Assembly: GCA_025210235.1 (NCBI GenBank)
Contig: JAOASG010000020.1
Location: forward strand, 1-64,000
Length of the DNA stretch: 64,000 nucleotides
Direction of reading: 5' to 3'
From: Vallitalea sp.
Lineage (GTDB): Bacteria > Bacillota > Clostridia > Lachnospirales > Vallitaleaceae
This document shows positions 53,201 through 62,526 of this stretch, piece by piece. The notes beneath the pieces are model-generated. The model searched no databases and was not told the origin of the DNA. It was given only the letters and a program-made list of their open reading frames with translations. Positions within the stretch are counted from its first letter, which is position 1, and the number at the start of each line of letters is the position of its first letter. Both the position numbers and the translations under genes were made by a program.

Positions 53201-54399
53201 TTGCCGATGATGAGACTATTATTCGTAAAGGGCTTAGAAGCCTTATTGAAGATAATTTTAAAGAATTAAAGGTTGTGTGTGAAGCAGAAGATGGGGAAAT
53301 AGCTTATAATAATGCAATTAAATATGAGCCAGATATTTTACTTGTAGACATTTGTATGCCATTTATAGATGGGATACAACTCATACAAAAACTTAATGAA
53401 AAATTATACAATAGTATTATAATTGTTATAACAGGACATGATGAATTTCAATATGCTCAAAAGGCCGTAAGGTTAGAAGTATTTGATTACCTATTGAAGC
53501 CGGTTAGGAAAGAAGTATTTAATTCAGTTATTAAAAGAGCAATTGAAAAATTAAATGTTAATAAATCAAGTAACCAATATCTTAATTGGGCACAAAATCA
53601 ATTAAATAAGAATGGGGAATATTTGAAAGAAAAATTTGTGAACGATTGGCTTTTGGGCGAATTATCGAGTGAATATATTAAGGAACAGAAGGAATATTTA
53701 AATTTAAAGTTAGCGGATAATTCTAATGTAATGATAATAAAAATTATTGAAAGTATTAAGCAAGATAAAATATTATCTAAATGGGACAGACAGTTATTAT
53801 GTTTTGCAGTTAAAAATATAGTGGAAGAAATTTTATGTAATTATACTCCAAACATTGTCTTACAAGATAGAAAAGAAAATATAGTTTCAGTATTTTGTAA
53901 TGATATTAAAGAGAAAAACCATTATTATAACATAGAAAAAGAAATCAGTAATTCTATTAATAAGTATTTAGATAGAGAGGTTATTATACATATAAAAATA
54001 ATAAAAAAAGGATTAAATGAATTACCTCAAATATATCAAGAATTAAAGAAAAGAGTTGACAAAGAGAATAATTTAACGCCTATTGTGTTGTTATGCAAAA
54101 AATATATTGATAATCATTATAATGAAATAAATCTTACGCTTCAACAAGTAGCAGATCATTTGCAAATTAGTCCTTCTTATATTAGTCGATTATTAAGACA
54201 GGAATTAGGAATAACTTTTATTGAATACCTTACAAATGTTAGGACAGAAAAAGCCATTGAATTAATGCATAATCCATCTATTAAATTATATGAAATTGCA
54301 GAGCTAGTAGGATATAGTAATCAGCATTATTTTAGCACTTCATTTAAAAAAGTTATGAAGACTTCACCTAATAAATACAGGAAGGGGATAAGTAATTGA
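53185..54399 (+). CDS. AraC-type response regulator (YesN family)
   Basis: Regulator of 404 residues: a receiver domain (1-120) with phospho-acceptor Asp55 in LLVDICMPF, a linker, and an AraC DNA-binding domain (about 300-400) with LTLQQVADHLQISPSYISRLL and YFSTSFKKVMKTSPNKYRKG in parts. It begins inside the end of the kinase gene and overlaps the next gene by four bases (TTGA), so all three products should be made together. Its probable target is the RbsA/RbsC-type transporter operon just downstream. Confidence 0.92.
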   Translation: MWEVMIADDETIIRKGLRSLIEDNFKELKVVCEAEDGEIAYNNAIKYEPDILLVDICMPFIDGIQLIQKLNEKLYNSIIIVITGHDEFQYAQKAVRLEVFDYLLKPVRKEVFNSVIKRAIEKLNVNKSSNQYLNWAQNQLNKNGEYLKEKFVNDWLLGELSSEYIKEQKEYLNLKLADNSNVMIIKIIESIKQDKILSKWDRQLLCFAVKNIVEEILCNYTPNIVLQDRKENIVSVFCNDIKEKNHYYNIEKEISNSINKYLDREVIIHIKIIKKGLNELPQIYQELKKRVDKENNLTPIVLLCKKYIDNHYNEINLTLQQVADHLQISPSYISRLLRQELGITFIEYLTNVRTEKAIELMHNPSIKLYEIAELVGYSNQHYFSTSFKKVMKTSPNKYRKGISN

Positions 54400-55367
54400 A
54401 TGAGGAGAAGAAATCTAAATGGAAATGGATAATTATAGCATGTATTTTGCTATTAGGGATTGTTTCCTATAGAATGCCTAAACTAGTAAATGAAAACGAA
54501 GAAGACCAAATTAAGTATTTAATTGGTGTATCTCAAAGCAATTTAATAGAACCATGGAGAATTATGCTTAATAGGGAGATAAAACAAGAATCAAAAAAAA
54601 ATGAAGACATACGTGTAATATTCACAGATGCTACTAATAACAATGAAAAGCAAGTGAGTGATATCGAAGAGTTAGTTGATCAGGGAATTGATTTATTAAT
54701 TATATCACCTAATGATACAGAGGATTTAACATTTGCTATAAAACAAGTGTATCAAAAAATACCTGTTATTGTAGTAGCTAGAGATATTCAAGGGGAAGAT
54801 TATACATTATTTATTGGTCCAAATAATAAGGAAATAGGTAAAAAAGCTGGCCAATACGTAGTTGATATGTTAGGAGATCAAGGCGGAAATATTATTGAAA
54901 TACAGGGAGCATCTAACTCACCACCAGTAAGAGAGCGAAGTGAAGGATTTAAAGAAGAGATATCTAATAATGATAATATCAATATTGTTGATACATTAGT
55001 GGCAGATTGGCTTAGAGATAAGGCTGAAGATAAGCTAAAAGAAGTTATTATGAGACATGATAAAATTGATGTTATTTTTGCGCATAACGATGCAATGGCT
55101 TATGGTGCCTATATTGCTGCTAAGAAATATAGAATAAATGGAATAAGATTTATTGGTATTGATGGTTTAGCTGGAGAAAAAGGAGGAATTGAACTAGTAA
55201 AAGATGGAATATTAGAATGTACTTTTACATCACCAACTGGTGGAAAAGAAGCTATACAATATGCAATTAAAATATTAAATAATGAGAAAGAAATACCTAA
55301 AAAGATTGAATTAAAGAGTGAGATAATAACAAAAAGTTTTATTGAAATTAATGAATCTAATAGGTAG
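54396..55367 (+). CDS. membrane-anchored sugar-binding protein, probable sensor subunit
   Basis: Type 1 periplasmic-binding-fold protein (RbsB/XylF family), 323 residues. An N-terminal hydrophobic helix (about 10-26) has no lipobox Cys, so it should be a membrane anchor rather than a lipoprotein. The binding domain follows (about 38-320) with LIGVSQSNLIEPWR, DLLIISPND, VADWLRDKA and FAHNDAMAYGAYIAAKK. It is co-transcribed with a kinase and regulator, the same plan as XylFII with LytS-YesN. The TTG start overlaps the regulator stop. It is a close paralogue of the transporter lipoprotein 3 kb downstream. Confidence 0.88.
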   Translation: MNEEKKSKWKWIIIACILLLGIVSYRMPKLVNENEEDQIKYLIGVSQSNLIEPWRIMLNREIKQESKKNEDIRVIFTDATNNNEKQVSDIEELVDQGIDLLIISPNDTEDLTFAIKQVYQKIPVIVVARDIQGEDYTLFIGPNNKEIGKKAGQYVVDMLGDQGGNIIEIQGASNSPPVRERSEGFKEEISNNDNINIVDTLVADWLRDKAEDKLKEVIMRHDKIDVIFAHNDAMAYGAYIAAKKYRINGIRFIGIDGLAGEKGGIELVKDGILECTFTSPTGGKEAIQYAIKILNNEKEIPKKIELKSEIITKSFIEINESNR

Positions 55368-55376
55368 CTTAGATGA

Positions 55377-55417
55377 AAGTAACCTCATAAATGTATAATA
55401 TGAAGTTACTTTTTTTA
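55377..55417 (+). terminator. terminator of the sensor operon
   Basis: AAGTAAC pairs with GTTACTT, with an inner TCATA/TATGA pair, followed by a T run. Confidence 0.8.
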
Positions 55418-55535
55418 TATAGGTTCTACATAAAGTAAATGAGATAGAAGTTGTAGAAGATATTATAAAAGTTTACGTTTTATTGTAAATACATTTTTTC
55501 AAAAATATTGTAGAATAATTTTGGAGGTGAGAATA

Positions 55536-57074
55536 GTGCATAAGAAACCAATATTAAAAATGAAAAATATTAGTAAGAATTTTGGATGTGTAAAAGCACT
55601 TCAAAATGTAAGTATAGAGCTCTATAGTGGAGATGTTTTAGCTCTAATGGGTGAAAATGGAGCAGGAAAGTCAACTTTAATGAATGTTTTATGTGGAGCT
55701 ATAACCAGTTATGAAGGAGAAATATTCATTGAAGGTAATTTGATAAAAATGCATTCGCCAACAACATCAAGAAATGCTGGAATAGCTATGATTCATCAAG
55801 AATTGCAATTAGTTCCAGAGTTAACGGTAGCAGAAAATATTTATTTAGGTAGAGAACCTAGAAACTTTTTTGGACTTGTAGATAATAAAAAGATGAATCA
55901 GATGTGTGAAAAATATCTTAATGCACTTGAACTTAATATTAATCCTAGTGTACAAATAAAAAATTTGCGTATTGGAGAGCAACAGCTTATTGAAATAGCA
56001 AAAGCACTATCATTAAATGCTAATATACTTATTATGGATGAGCCTACATCTGCATTAAGTAAAGCAGAGTCTCAAAAATTATTTAAAATAGTAAATAAGT
56101 TATCAAATGAAGGGGTAGCGATTATTTATATTACCCATCGTATGGAAGAAATTTTTGCAATAACAAATAGAGTTACAGTAATGCGAGATGGTCAATATAT
56201 TGGAACAGTAAATACTGTAGATGTAAGTAAAGATGATATTATAGCAATGATGGTAGGTCGTACATTATCAGAATTATTCCCAAAAGAGATAATACCAAGA
56301 GGAGATAAAATTTTAGAGGTTAAGAATTTGAATTTTTATCCAAAGGAATACCAATCAAGTAGAGCTTTGAGAGATATTTCTTTTGATTTACATAAAGGTG
56401 AAGTTCTAGGAATTGCGGGATTAATGGGAGCTGGCAGATCTGAATTATTTGACTGTATTTTTGGGTTAAATTATAAACAAACTGAGTGCGAAATGTTTAT
56501 TGAGGGTAATAAAGTTACCATTAAAAAACCGTTGGATGCTATTAATAATAAAATAGCATATGTAACAGAAGATAGAAAAGACCAAGGATTAGTACTTTGT
56601 CGTTCAATTGGTGAGAATATGTCTTTTCCACTGTTAAATAAATATAGTAAAAGAATGTTTATGGATACTAAGAAAGAAAAAAAAGATTGGGATCTTCAAA
56701 TGAAGAATTTACGAATTAAGGCGCCAACATATTATTCATTAGTAAGTAGTTTAAGTGGGGGAAATCAACAAAAAGTTATTCTTGGTAGATGGTTATTAAC
56801 TCGTCCGAATATTTTATTACTAGATGAGCCAACTAGAGGAATTGATGTGGGAGCAAAATCAGAGATTTACCGTTTAATTAATAAACTTGCTAGTGAGGGC
56901 ATGGGTATTATTGTTATATCATCAGAACTACCTGAGATTATTGGAGTTTCTGATCGTATTATAACATTATGTGAAGGAAAAGTAACAGGTGAATTTATGA
57001 GGGATGATTTTTCACAAGAAAAAATATTAGAAGCAGCAACACTAACTAAGGAAGGTGATCTATGTGCAATCTAA
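55536..57074 (+). CDS. sugar ABC transporter ATP-binding protein (RbsA/XylG/MglA family)
   Basis: Two fused ATPase domains in 512 residues. Domain 1 has GENGAGKST (Walker A), GEQQLIEIAKALS and ILIMDEPTSAL; domain 2 has the degenerate P-loop GLMGAGRSE, SGGNQQKVILGRWL and ILLLDEPTRGIDVG, exactly the pattern of pentose/ribose transporters. The GTG at 55536 has GGAGG 8 bases before it; an in-frame TTG at 55521 lies within that site. It energises the permease and binding protein that follow. Confidence 0.95.
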   Translation: MHKKPILKMKNISKNFGCVKALQNVSIELYSGDVLALMGENGAGKSTLMNVLCGAITSYEGEIFIEGNLIKMHSPTTSRNAGIAMIHQELQLVPELTVAENIYLGREPRNFFGLVDNKKMNQMCEKYLNALELNINPSVQIKNLRIGEQQLIEIAKALSLNANILIMDEPTSALSKAESQKLFKIVNKLSNEGVAIIYITHRMEEIFAITNRVTVMRDGQYIGTVNTVDVSKDDIIAMMVGRTLSELFPKEIIPRGDKILEVKNLNFYPKEYQSSRALRDISFDLHKGEVLGIAGLMGAGRSELFDCIFGLNYKQTECEMFIEGNKVTIKKPLDAINNKIAYVTEDRKDQGLVLCRSIGENMSFPLLNKYSKRMFMDTKKEKKDWDLQMKNLRIKAPTYYSLVSSLSGGNQQKVILGRWLLTRPNILLLDEPTRGIDVGAKSEIYRLINKLASEGMGIIVISSELPEIIGVSDRIITLCEGKVTGEFMRDDFSQEKILEAATLTKEGDLCAI

Positions 57075-58086
57075 CAAAATGGTTCTAGATAACAAATTAA
57101 AGACTAATATAAGTTCTAAAGAAATATTAAATTTTCTAAAAAGATTTCAAAGCTATATAGGATTAATTTTAGTGATTATAGTAGCTTCAATAATATGTGT
57201 TCGAAATGGGGAAAATTTATTTTTAGACGGTCCTAATTTTGCAAATATTATTAGAGCAGTATCAGAAAACGGTATTATTGCAATAGGGATGACACTTGTT
57301 ATATTATTAGGAGGTATTGATTTATCAGTTGGAGCTATCCTTGGAATAGTTGCAACAGGTGTAGCTGATTTAATGGTTAGAAAGAATTTTGGTCTAGTTG
57401 AATCTATTATTATCGTTTTGCTTATTGGATTAGCATATGGTTTTTTTAATGGATATATATCATCAAAATTAAAAATTCAAGCATTTATTGTTACATTAGC
57501 AACAATGAGTATTGCAAGAGGGTTTGCTAGAAGTTGGTCAGGAGGAGCAGGGATAGCAATACCTTATGGTGATGGAGAAGGGCTTGCACCGGAAGCTTTT
57601 TCAATTCTGGGAGAAAGATTTTGGGGTATTCCTGTACCAGCAATTTGTTTTATAATACTTGGAATTATATTTACTATTTTACTTTCCAAAACGAAGTTTG
57701 GAAGACATGTATATGCTGTTGGGGGAAATGAGACAGCGGCACATTTATCTGGAATAAATGTGAATCGTGTTAAAGTTTTATGTTTTATGCTGTGTGGATT
57801 AATGGCATCAATTGCGGGAATAATTCATGCTGCTCAACTAAGTCAAGGAGCGCCTAATGCTGGAATGGGATATGAATTAAATGCTGTGGCGGCAGTTTGT
57901 ATTGGTGGAACAAGTTTGGCTGGAGGAAAAGGTACAATAATTGGAACTATTGTAGGAGCATTGACGTTAGGTGTTCTTGATAATATGTTAGGATTAAAAG
58001 GTATTGATAGTAATACACAGTTGGTTGTAAAAGGGTTTATAATTATATTAGCAGTTTTTATGCAAGCAGATAGAAAACAAAACTAA
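57064..58086 (+). CDS. sugar ABC transporter permease (RbsC/XylH family)
   Basis: Membrane permease of about 340 residues with roughly eight to ten helices and the signatures GIIAIGMTLVILLGGIDLSVG, LATMSIARGFARSWSGGAG, and AVCIGGTSLAGGKGTIIGT (given in parts). GTG 57064 is preferred because AAGGTGAT lies 7 bases before it; GTG 57055 is also in frame. The start lies inside the end of the ATPase gene, so translation is probably coupled. Confidence 0.94.
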   Translation: MQSNKMVLDNKLKTNISSKEILNFLKRFQSYIGLILVIIVASIICVRNGENLFLDGPNFANIIRAVSENGIIAIGMTLVILLGGIDLSVGAILGIVATGVADLMVRKNFGLVESIIIVLLIGLAYGFFNGYISSKLKIQAFIVTLATMSIARGFARSWSGGAGIAIPYGDGEGLAPEAFSILGERFWGIPVPAICFIILGIIFTILLSKTKFGRHVYAVGGNETAAHLSGINVNRVKVLCFMLCGLMASIAGIIHAAQLSQGAPNAGMGYELNAVAAVCIGGTSLAGGKGTIIGTIVGALTLGVLDNMLGLKGIDSNTQLVVKGFIIILAVFMQADRKQN

Positions 58087-58170
58087 GTATAAATTTTATT
58101 ATTTTTATGCTGATGCAACTAATAATAAATTTATAATAAAAAAGATTAAGAACAAGAAAGGGATGGGAAG

Positions 58171-59181
58171 ATGAAAAATTTTAAAAGATTTTTAAGCGTA
58201 ATTATGATAACAATGCTTATGGTCTCATTATCAGCTTGTCAATCTAAGCAAGCATCAACAAATAATACAGATAGTGAAAAAACTGAAGGGCAAACTACAA
58301 AAAAATATTTAATAGGTATGTCACAATGTAATGTAGGAGAACCTTGGCGTGTTGCTATGAATGATCAAATAAAAGCTGCAGCAAAAAAATATCCAGAATT
58401 TAAAGTTGTTTTTGCAGATGCAGCACAAGATAATTCAAAACAAGTTGCAGATATTGAAAATTTTATACAACAAAAAGTAGATTTATTAATTGCATCACCT
58501 AACGAAGCAAAGCCTTTAACATCAGTTATCAAAAAAGCTTATGAAGCAGGAATACCTGTTATACTATTAGATAGAGGTATTGATGGAGATACATATACAC
58601 AATTTATTGGAGCTGATAATGTATTAATTGGAAAGCAATGTGGGGAATACATCGCAGATGTATTATTAAAAGATGGAGGAAATGTTCTTGAAATAAAAGG
58701 ACTTGAAGGAACAACAGGTGGAATTGACAGAGACAATGGATTTAGAGAAGGAATTAAAAAGAATGATAAAGTTAAGATTGTTGGAGCTCAAAATGCTGAT
58801 TGGCTTAGAGAAAAAGCTATTACAGTAACAGAAGAAATGCTTCAAACAAATGACAAAGTAGACTTAGTATTTGCTTTAAATGACCCAATGGCAGAAGGCG
58901 CTTATATAGCCGCTAAAAATGCTGGTAGACTTGATGAAATGAAATTTGTTGGCGTAGATGGTTTGCCAACACCTGATGGTGGTATTAAGAGTATTATTGA
59001 TGGAAGATTATCTTTAACTATGATTTATCCAACTGGTGGAGCAGAAGCAATAGAAAGTGCTTATAAATTATTAGTTAAAGGTGAAGAACTAGAAAAGAAA
59101 ATAGTTCTTGGAACAGAAGTAATTACACCTGATAATGCTAAAGAAGTTTATAAAAGATTTGGTGGAAAACTAGACGAGTAA
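58171..59181 (+). CDS. sugar-binding lipoprotein of the RbsABC/XylFGH-type transporter
   Basis: Type 1 periplasmic-binding-fold lipoprotein, 336 residues. The lipobox LSAC (Cys23) follows a signal peptide; a Thr/Ser-rich linker precedes the mature domain with LIGMSQCNVGEPWR, DLLIASPNE, NADWLREKA, FALNDPMAEGAYIAAKN and IYPTGGAEAIESAYKLL. These match the anchored sensor protein upstream position by position, so the two should recognise the same or a similar sugar. It completes the ABC importer with the ATPase and permease genes before it. Confidence 0.94.
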   Translation: MKNFKRFLSVIMITMLMVSLSACQSKQASTNNTDSEKTEGQTTKKYLIGMSQCNVGEPWRVAMNDQIKAAAKKYPEFKVVFADAAQDNSKQVADIENFIQQKVDLLIASPNEAKPLTSVIKKAYEAGIPVILLDRGIDGDTYTQFIGADNVLIGKQCGEYIADVLLKDGGNVLEIKGLEGTTGGIDRDNGFREGIKKNDKVKIVGAQNADWLREKAITVTEEMLQTNDKVDLVFALNDPMAEGAYIAAKNAGRLDEMKFVGVDGLPTPDGGIKSIIDGRLSLTMIYPTGGAEAIESAYKLLVKGEELEKKIVLGTEVITPDNAKEVYKRFGGKLDE

Positions 59182-59218
59182 TATAAATATTTATAAATAA
59201 ATATATTAATTTAATTAA

Positions 59219-59249
59219 AATAAAGGCATGGGTATATGCCTTTATTTTA
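59219..59249 (+). terminator. terminator of the RbsABC-type operon
   Basis: AATAAAGGCAT pairs with ATGCCTTTATT around a short loop, followed by TTTA. Confidence 0.85.
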
Positions 59250-59322
59250 TGTACTTATCTAATATAAAAGTTCTAGATAATTGTAAATCTAATAATCTTA
59301 TTTATTAGATAGGAGTATTCAT

Positions 59323-59820
59323 CTAATTTATTATCTTTTCATAACAATGGTAGGGCTCTTTTTTTCTTGGAAAATGTATATCAGAAACATAATTATAACC
59401 CATTTTTACAAAGAGATTTTGGGCTCTTTTATTTTTAGAAAAGGTATCTAATTTAATAATTAAGATATCGTTTTCCTTTCCAAGAGTTTCAGCGTAACTT
59501 AAAAGTTTCATAGCTATACCATTTTTTCTGAATTTATCAGCAATAGCTAGTCTATGTACAATAAAATGTTTACCAGTAACACTCCAATTTACAGGTTTGT
59601 ACTCGTCATCTTCTTTTGTAGTAATACACATAACACCTGCAATTTCGTTTTCAATTTCATAAACATACAGTTCATTAGAATTAATATCATTTATAAACAT
59701 TTCTTTTGAGGGATATTCATCATCCCACTGATCGTTATTATCTTGTTTCATTACATTAACAGCTTCAATTTTAACTTTCATAATTGAATTTATATCATTT
59801 ATAGTTGCTTTACGTATCAT
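59323..59820 (-). CDS. GNAT-family N-acetyltransferase
   Basis: Protein of 165 residues with the GNAT fold: an N-terminal MIRKATINDINSIMKVK, then VHRLAIADKFRKNGIAMKLL, whose last part is the acetyl-CoA-binding R-x-x-G-x-A motif, and a C-terminal AQNLFVKMGYNYV. Substrate unknown. The start ATG 59820 has AAGGAG before it; the longer frame from 59889 has no such site. It is on the opposite strand to its neighbours, between the transporter operon and the regulator gene. Confidence 0.92.
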   Translation of the reverse strand: MIRKATINDINSIMKVKIEAVNVMKQDNNDQWDDEYPSKEMFINDINSNELYVYEIENEIAGVMCITTKEDDEYKPVNWSVTGKHFIVHRLAIADKFRKNGIAMKLLSYAETLGKENDILIIKLDTFSKNKRAQNLFVKMGYNYVSDIHFPRKKEPYHCYEKIIN

Positions 59821-60065
59821 AATTTCTCCTTGGTATTTTTTATTTTTTATAAATAAATTATAATATAATTTACTTGTTCTTAGCAACACTAAATTAATGT
59901 GAAGATATATATAGTAACAACTATTGAACTATTATAATATTACTTAAAAAATTTATTAAATTACTTATTTATACTTTATAACATTTACATTGCAATATTT
60001 ATATATTTAGGGTAAGATAAAAAGCATATATAAACTAATGATTATTACAACTGGAGAATATATTA

Positions 60066-62288
60066 ATGAGTATAATAAAAAAGAAAAAGATTTATGTTAC
60101 TTGGATTCTTTGTCATATTATCACAATTTTTCTTTCAATAGTAGTTACTGCTTTTATTGGTTATAATTTTAATGATCTAATGATGTATGAAATAAAGAAG
60201 AATAATGAGCTAGTATTAAACCAATTTAAACAAACTGTAGATGATGAGTATAATCAAATAAAAGAATTAATATCAAAAACTGCTTTAAATCCCAAATTAA
60301 TACAAATAATAAATTATCAAAAACCATTATCAGGAGAACAAAGACTAAATATATATGAATTAATGAATGATATATATATTAAAAATAATAATAACAATAT
60401 ATATATATTTTTTGACAAGATGGACTCTATAATAACACATGATAATTTTATGAATAGCAAAGATTATTTTGAGAACTATGTAAATAAGGATGTTTATGAT
60501 TATGAGAGTTGGTTAGTCTTGATGAAAAATAAGGGTAATAATAAATATCTTATTAATAAGGATAAAACTATTATATTTACAGAATCATTACCTTTATTTG
60601 GTACTTATAAGGCCTTCGGGAAAATTTGTGTTAAATTAGATATTGAATCTATAATGGAATCCATACTTTTTTCTAACGAACAGATAAGTAGTTCACTAAT
60701 TATTGTTGATAAAGATAATAAAACTGTAGCGTCTACTACTGATTATAATATTGATGAAAATATCTATTCAAAGCTTAATAAAAGTAGTGATGTATTTATC
60801 AAAGATAATAGTATTATTTCTTATGTTACATCGAATAATAAACAGTGGAAATATATATATATAGTTAATAATAATATTTTTCAGCAACAAACAAAGGTTA
60901 TAATTAAGAGTATATTTATTGTTATTGCTTTTTATATATTAATTAGTAGTGCTTTAGTGTTTTTTATTAATAATATTAATTATAAACCAATTAAGAGAAT
61001 TGTTAATACGATAAGTAATAATATCAATGAAGTAAAATACAATGAGATAGATACAATTAAATACTATGTAGATTTAATGGATGAGAAAAATAATAAAATT
61101 AATACATTCATTAATGAACAAAAAGATTTATTTAAGGAAGAATATATTAAGAAACTTTTATTGGGAGAAAATATTAATTATGAAAGTGAAATATTAGAGA
61201 AGATTGGATTAGATTTCAAAACAGATTTATTTGTAGTTGCGCTAATACATATTGATAATACAATCAATGAACTTTTACTGCATGGTGATAATAACAATGA
61301 ATTAGGAAAATTTATTATAACTAATATATTTGAAGAAGTATTTAATGAAGAAGACAAAGGAAATATAATTTATATAGACGGATTGTTGATAGGTTTAATA
61401 AATTTGAATAATAAAAATAAACAGCAACTAGATAATAAGATAAAACAAGCAATTATATTTTTAAAAAAAAGATATAGTATAGAAATAACAGTTGTATTAA
61501 GTAATGTACACAAAAGTCCATATAATATTACTTTAGCATATAAAGAAGTATTAGAAGCTATTAAGTATAAGTATATTTTAAATGGTAAAATAATTAATTA
61601 TGAGGATGTTATAAGTGTCAATTATAAAGAAAAATATTACTATCCTATAAGTGTTGAAAGGCAGCTAACTAATTTTATAAAATCTGGTAACTATGAAAAG
61701 GCTATACAGGTATTAGATAATATATTTGAAGAAAATTTTGAAAGAAATAATCTTTCTCCAAAAATGGCAAAGTCCTTAGTACTTGAATTATCAAGTACAA
61801 TTATTAAAATCTATAAGGATTCAGAAATAATAACTGAAGAAGAATTAATTAGTGAAGTTATGGAGTTAGAACAATTAATAAGCTATAGCAATATACCTGA
61901 TATCAAAAATAATATTAATAAAATGATTAAGGCTTACTTTGAAAGAATGAATGAATTCAACAAAAAAGCTGAAAATGATATTAAATATGACATCCAAAAT
62001 TATATAACAAAACAAATAGAAAATCCTGACTTAAATATTACAGCTATTGCAGATCATTTTTCGCTTCATCCTTTTTATCTATCAAAAATATACAGAAAAG
62101 AAAATAATGAAAGTATATTAGATACTATTACTAGGATTAGAATAGAAAAAGCAAAAGAATTATTAAAAGAAAATACAGTAAAAGAAGTGGCAATTAAAGT
62201 TGGGTATACTAATACAAGAACATTTACCAGAGGATTTAAAAAAATAGAAGGAGTAACACCTGGTATTTATAAGAAACAATATAAATAA
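60066..62288 (+). CDS. membrane-bound one-component AraC-family regulator
   Basis: Protein of 740 residues that combines sensor and DNA-binding functions. Helix 1 (about 14-34), an extracellular region (about 40-275), helix 2 (about 277-300), a large cytoplasmic region with GGDEF-like or PucR-like fold character (about 350-600) and a C-terminal AraC domain (about 640-738) with LNITAIADHFSLHPFYLSKIY and FTRGFKKIEGVTPGIY, in parts. It has no receiver or kinase motifs. Family relatives include Bacillus YtdP and similar proteins that control nearby carbohydrate genes. The next gene, a secreted multi-domain protein, is its likely target. GGAGAATATATTA precedes the ATG. Confidence 0.87.
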   Translation: MSIIKKKKIYVTWILCHIITIFLSIVVTAFIGYNFNDLMMYEIKKNNELVLNQFKQTVDDEYNQIKELISKTALNPKLIQIINYQKPLSGEQRLNIYELMNDIYIKNNNNNIYIFFDKMDSIITHDNFMNSKDYFENYVNKDVYDYESWLVLMKNKGNNKYLINKDKTIIFTESLPLFGTYKAFGKICVKLDIESIMESILFSNEQISSSLIIVDKDNKTVASTTDYNIDENIYSKLNKSSDVFIKDNSIISYVTSNNKQWKYIYIVNNNIFQQQTKVIIKSIFIVIAFYILISSALVFFINNINYKPIKRIVNTISNNINEVKYNEIDTIKYYVDLMDEKNNKINTFINEQKDLFKEEYIKKLLLGENINYESEILEKIGLDFKTDLFVVALIHIDNTINELLLHGDNNNELGKFIITNIFEEVFNEEDKGNIIYIDGLLIGLINLNNKNKQQLDNKIKQAIIFLKKRYSIEITVVLSNVHKSPYNITLAYKEVLEAIKYKYILNGKIINYEDVISVNYKEKYYYPISVERQLTNFIKSGNYEKAIQVLDNIFEENFERNNLSPKMAKSLVLELSSTIIKIYKDSEIITEEELISEVMELEQLISYSNIPDIKNNINKMIKAYFERMNEFNKKAENDIKYDIQNYITKQIENPDLNITAIADHFSLHPFYLSKIYRKENNESILDTITRIRIEKAKELLKENTVKEVAIKVGYTNTRTFTRGFKKIEGVTPGIYKKQYK

Positions 62289-62321
62289 CCAAACTTACTT
62301 AGAAATAATATAAGTTTTTAT

Positions 62322-62360
62322 AGACAAAAGCAAATATAATATTTATATTTGCTTTTGTCT
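62322..62360. terminator. terminator after the AraC regulator
   Basis: AGACAAAAGCAAATAT and ATATTTGCTTTTGTCT are perfect 16-bp inverted copies around a 7-base loop; the hairpin is T rich on one arm and A rich on the other, so it could act in both directions. Confidence 0.75.
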
Positions 62361-62526
62361 TACTTAAAAATTGATATATAGTTTTAAAAAGATGGTTATA
62401 GTAAATTGACATTATCAAATAATTTGGTTATGGCAATTTCTTTTCTATGCGTATAAATTTATAATATATAAAAGCTTAATAGTATTAATGGGGTTATTAA
62501 GCAAAAAACTTAAAGGAGGAAGATTA

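Noticed and set aside
55451..55515. Two TTGTAGAA repeats and a TTTAC/GTAAA dyad upstream of the RbsA-type gene
   Set aside because: They may be regulator sites, but they are short, 57 bp apart and not distinguishable from chance in this AT-rich gap.
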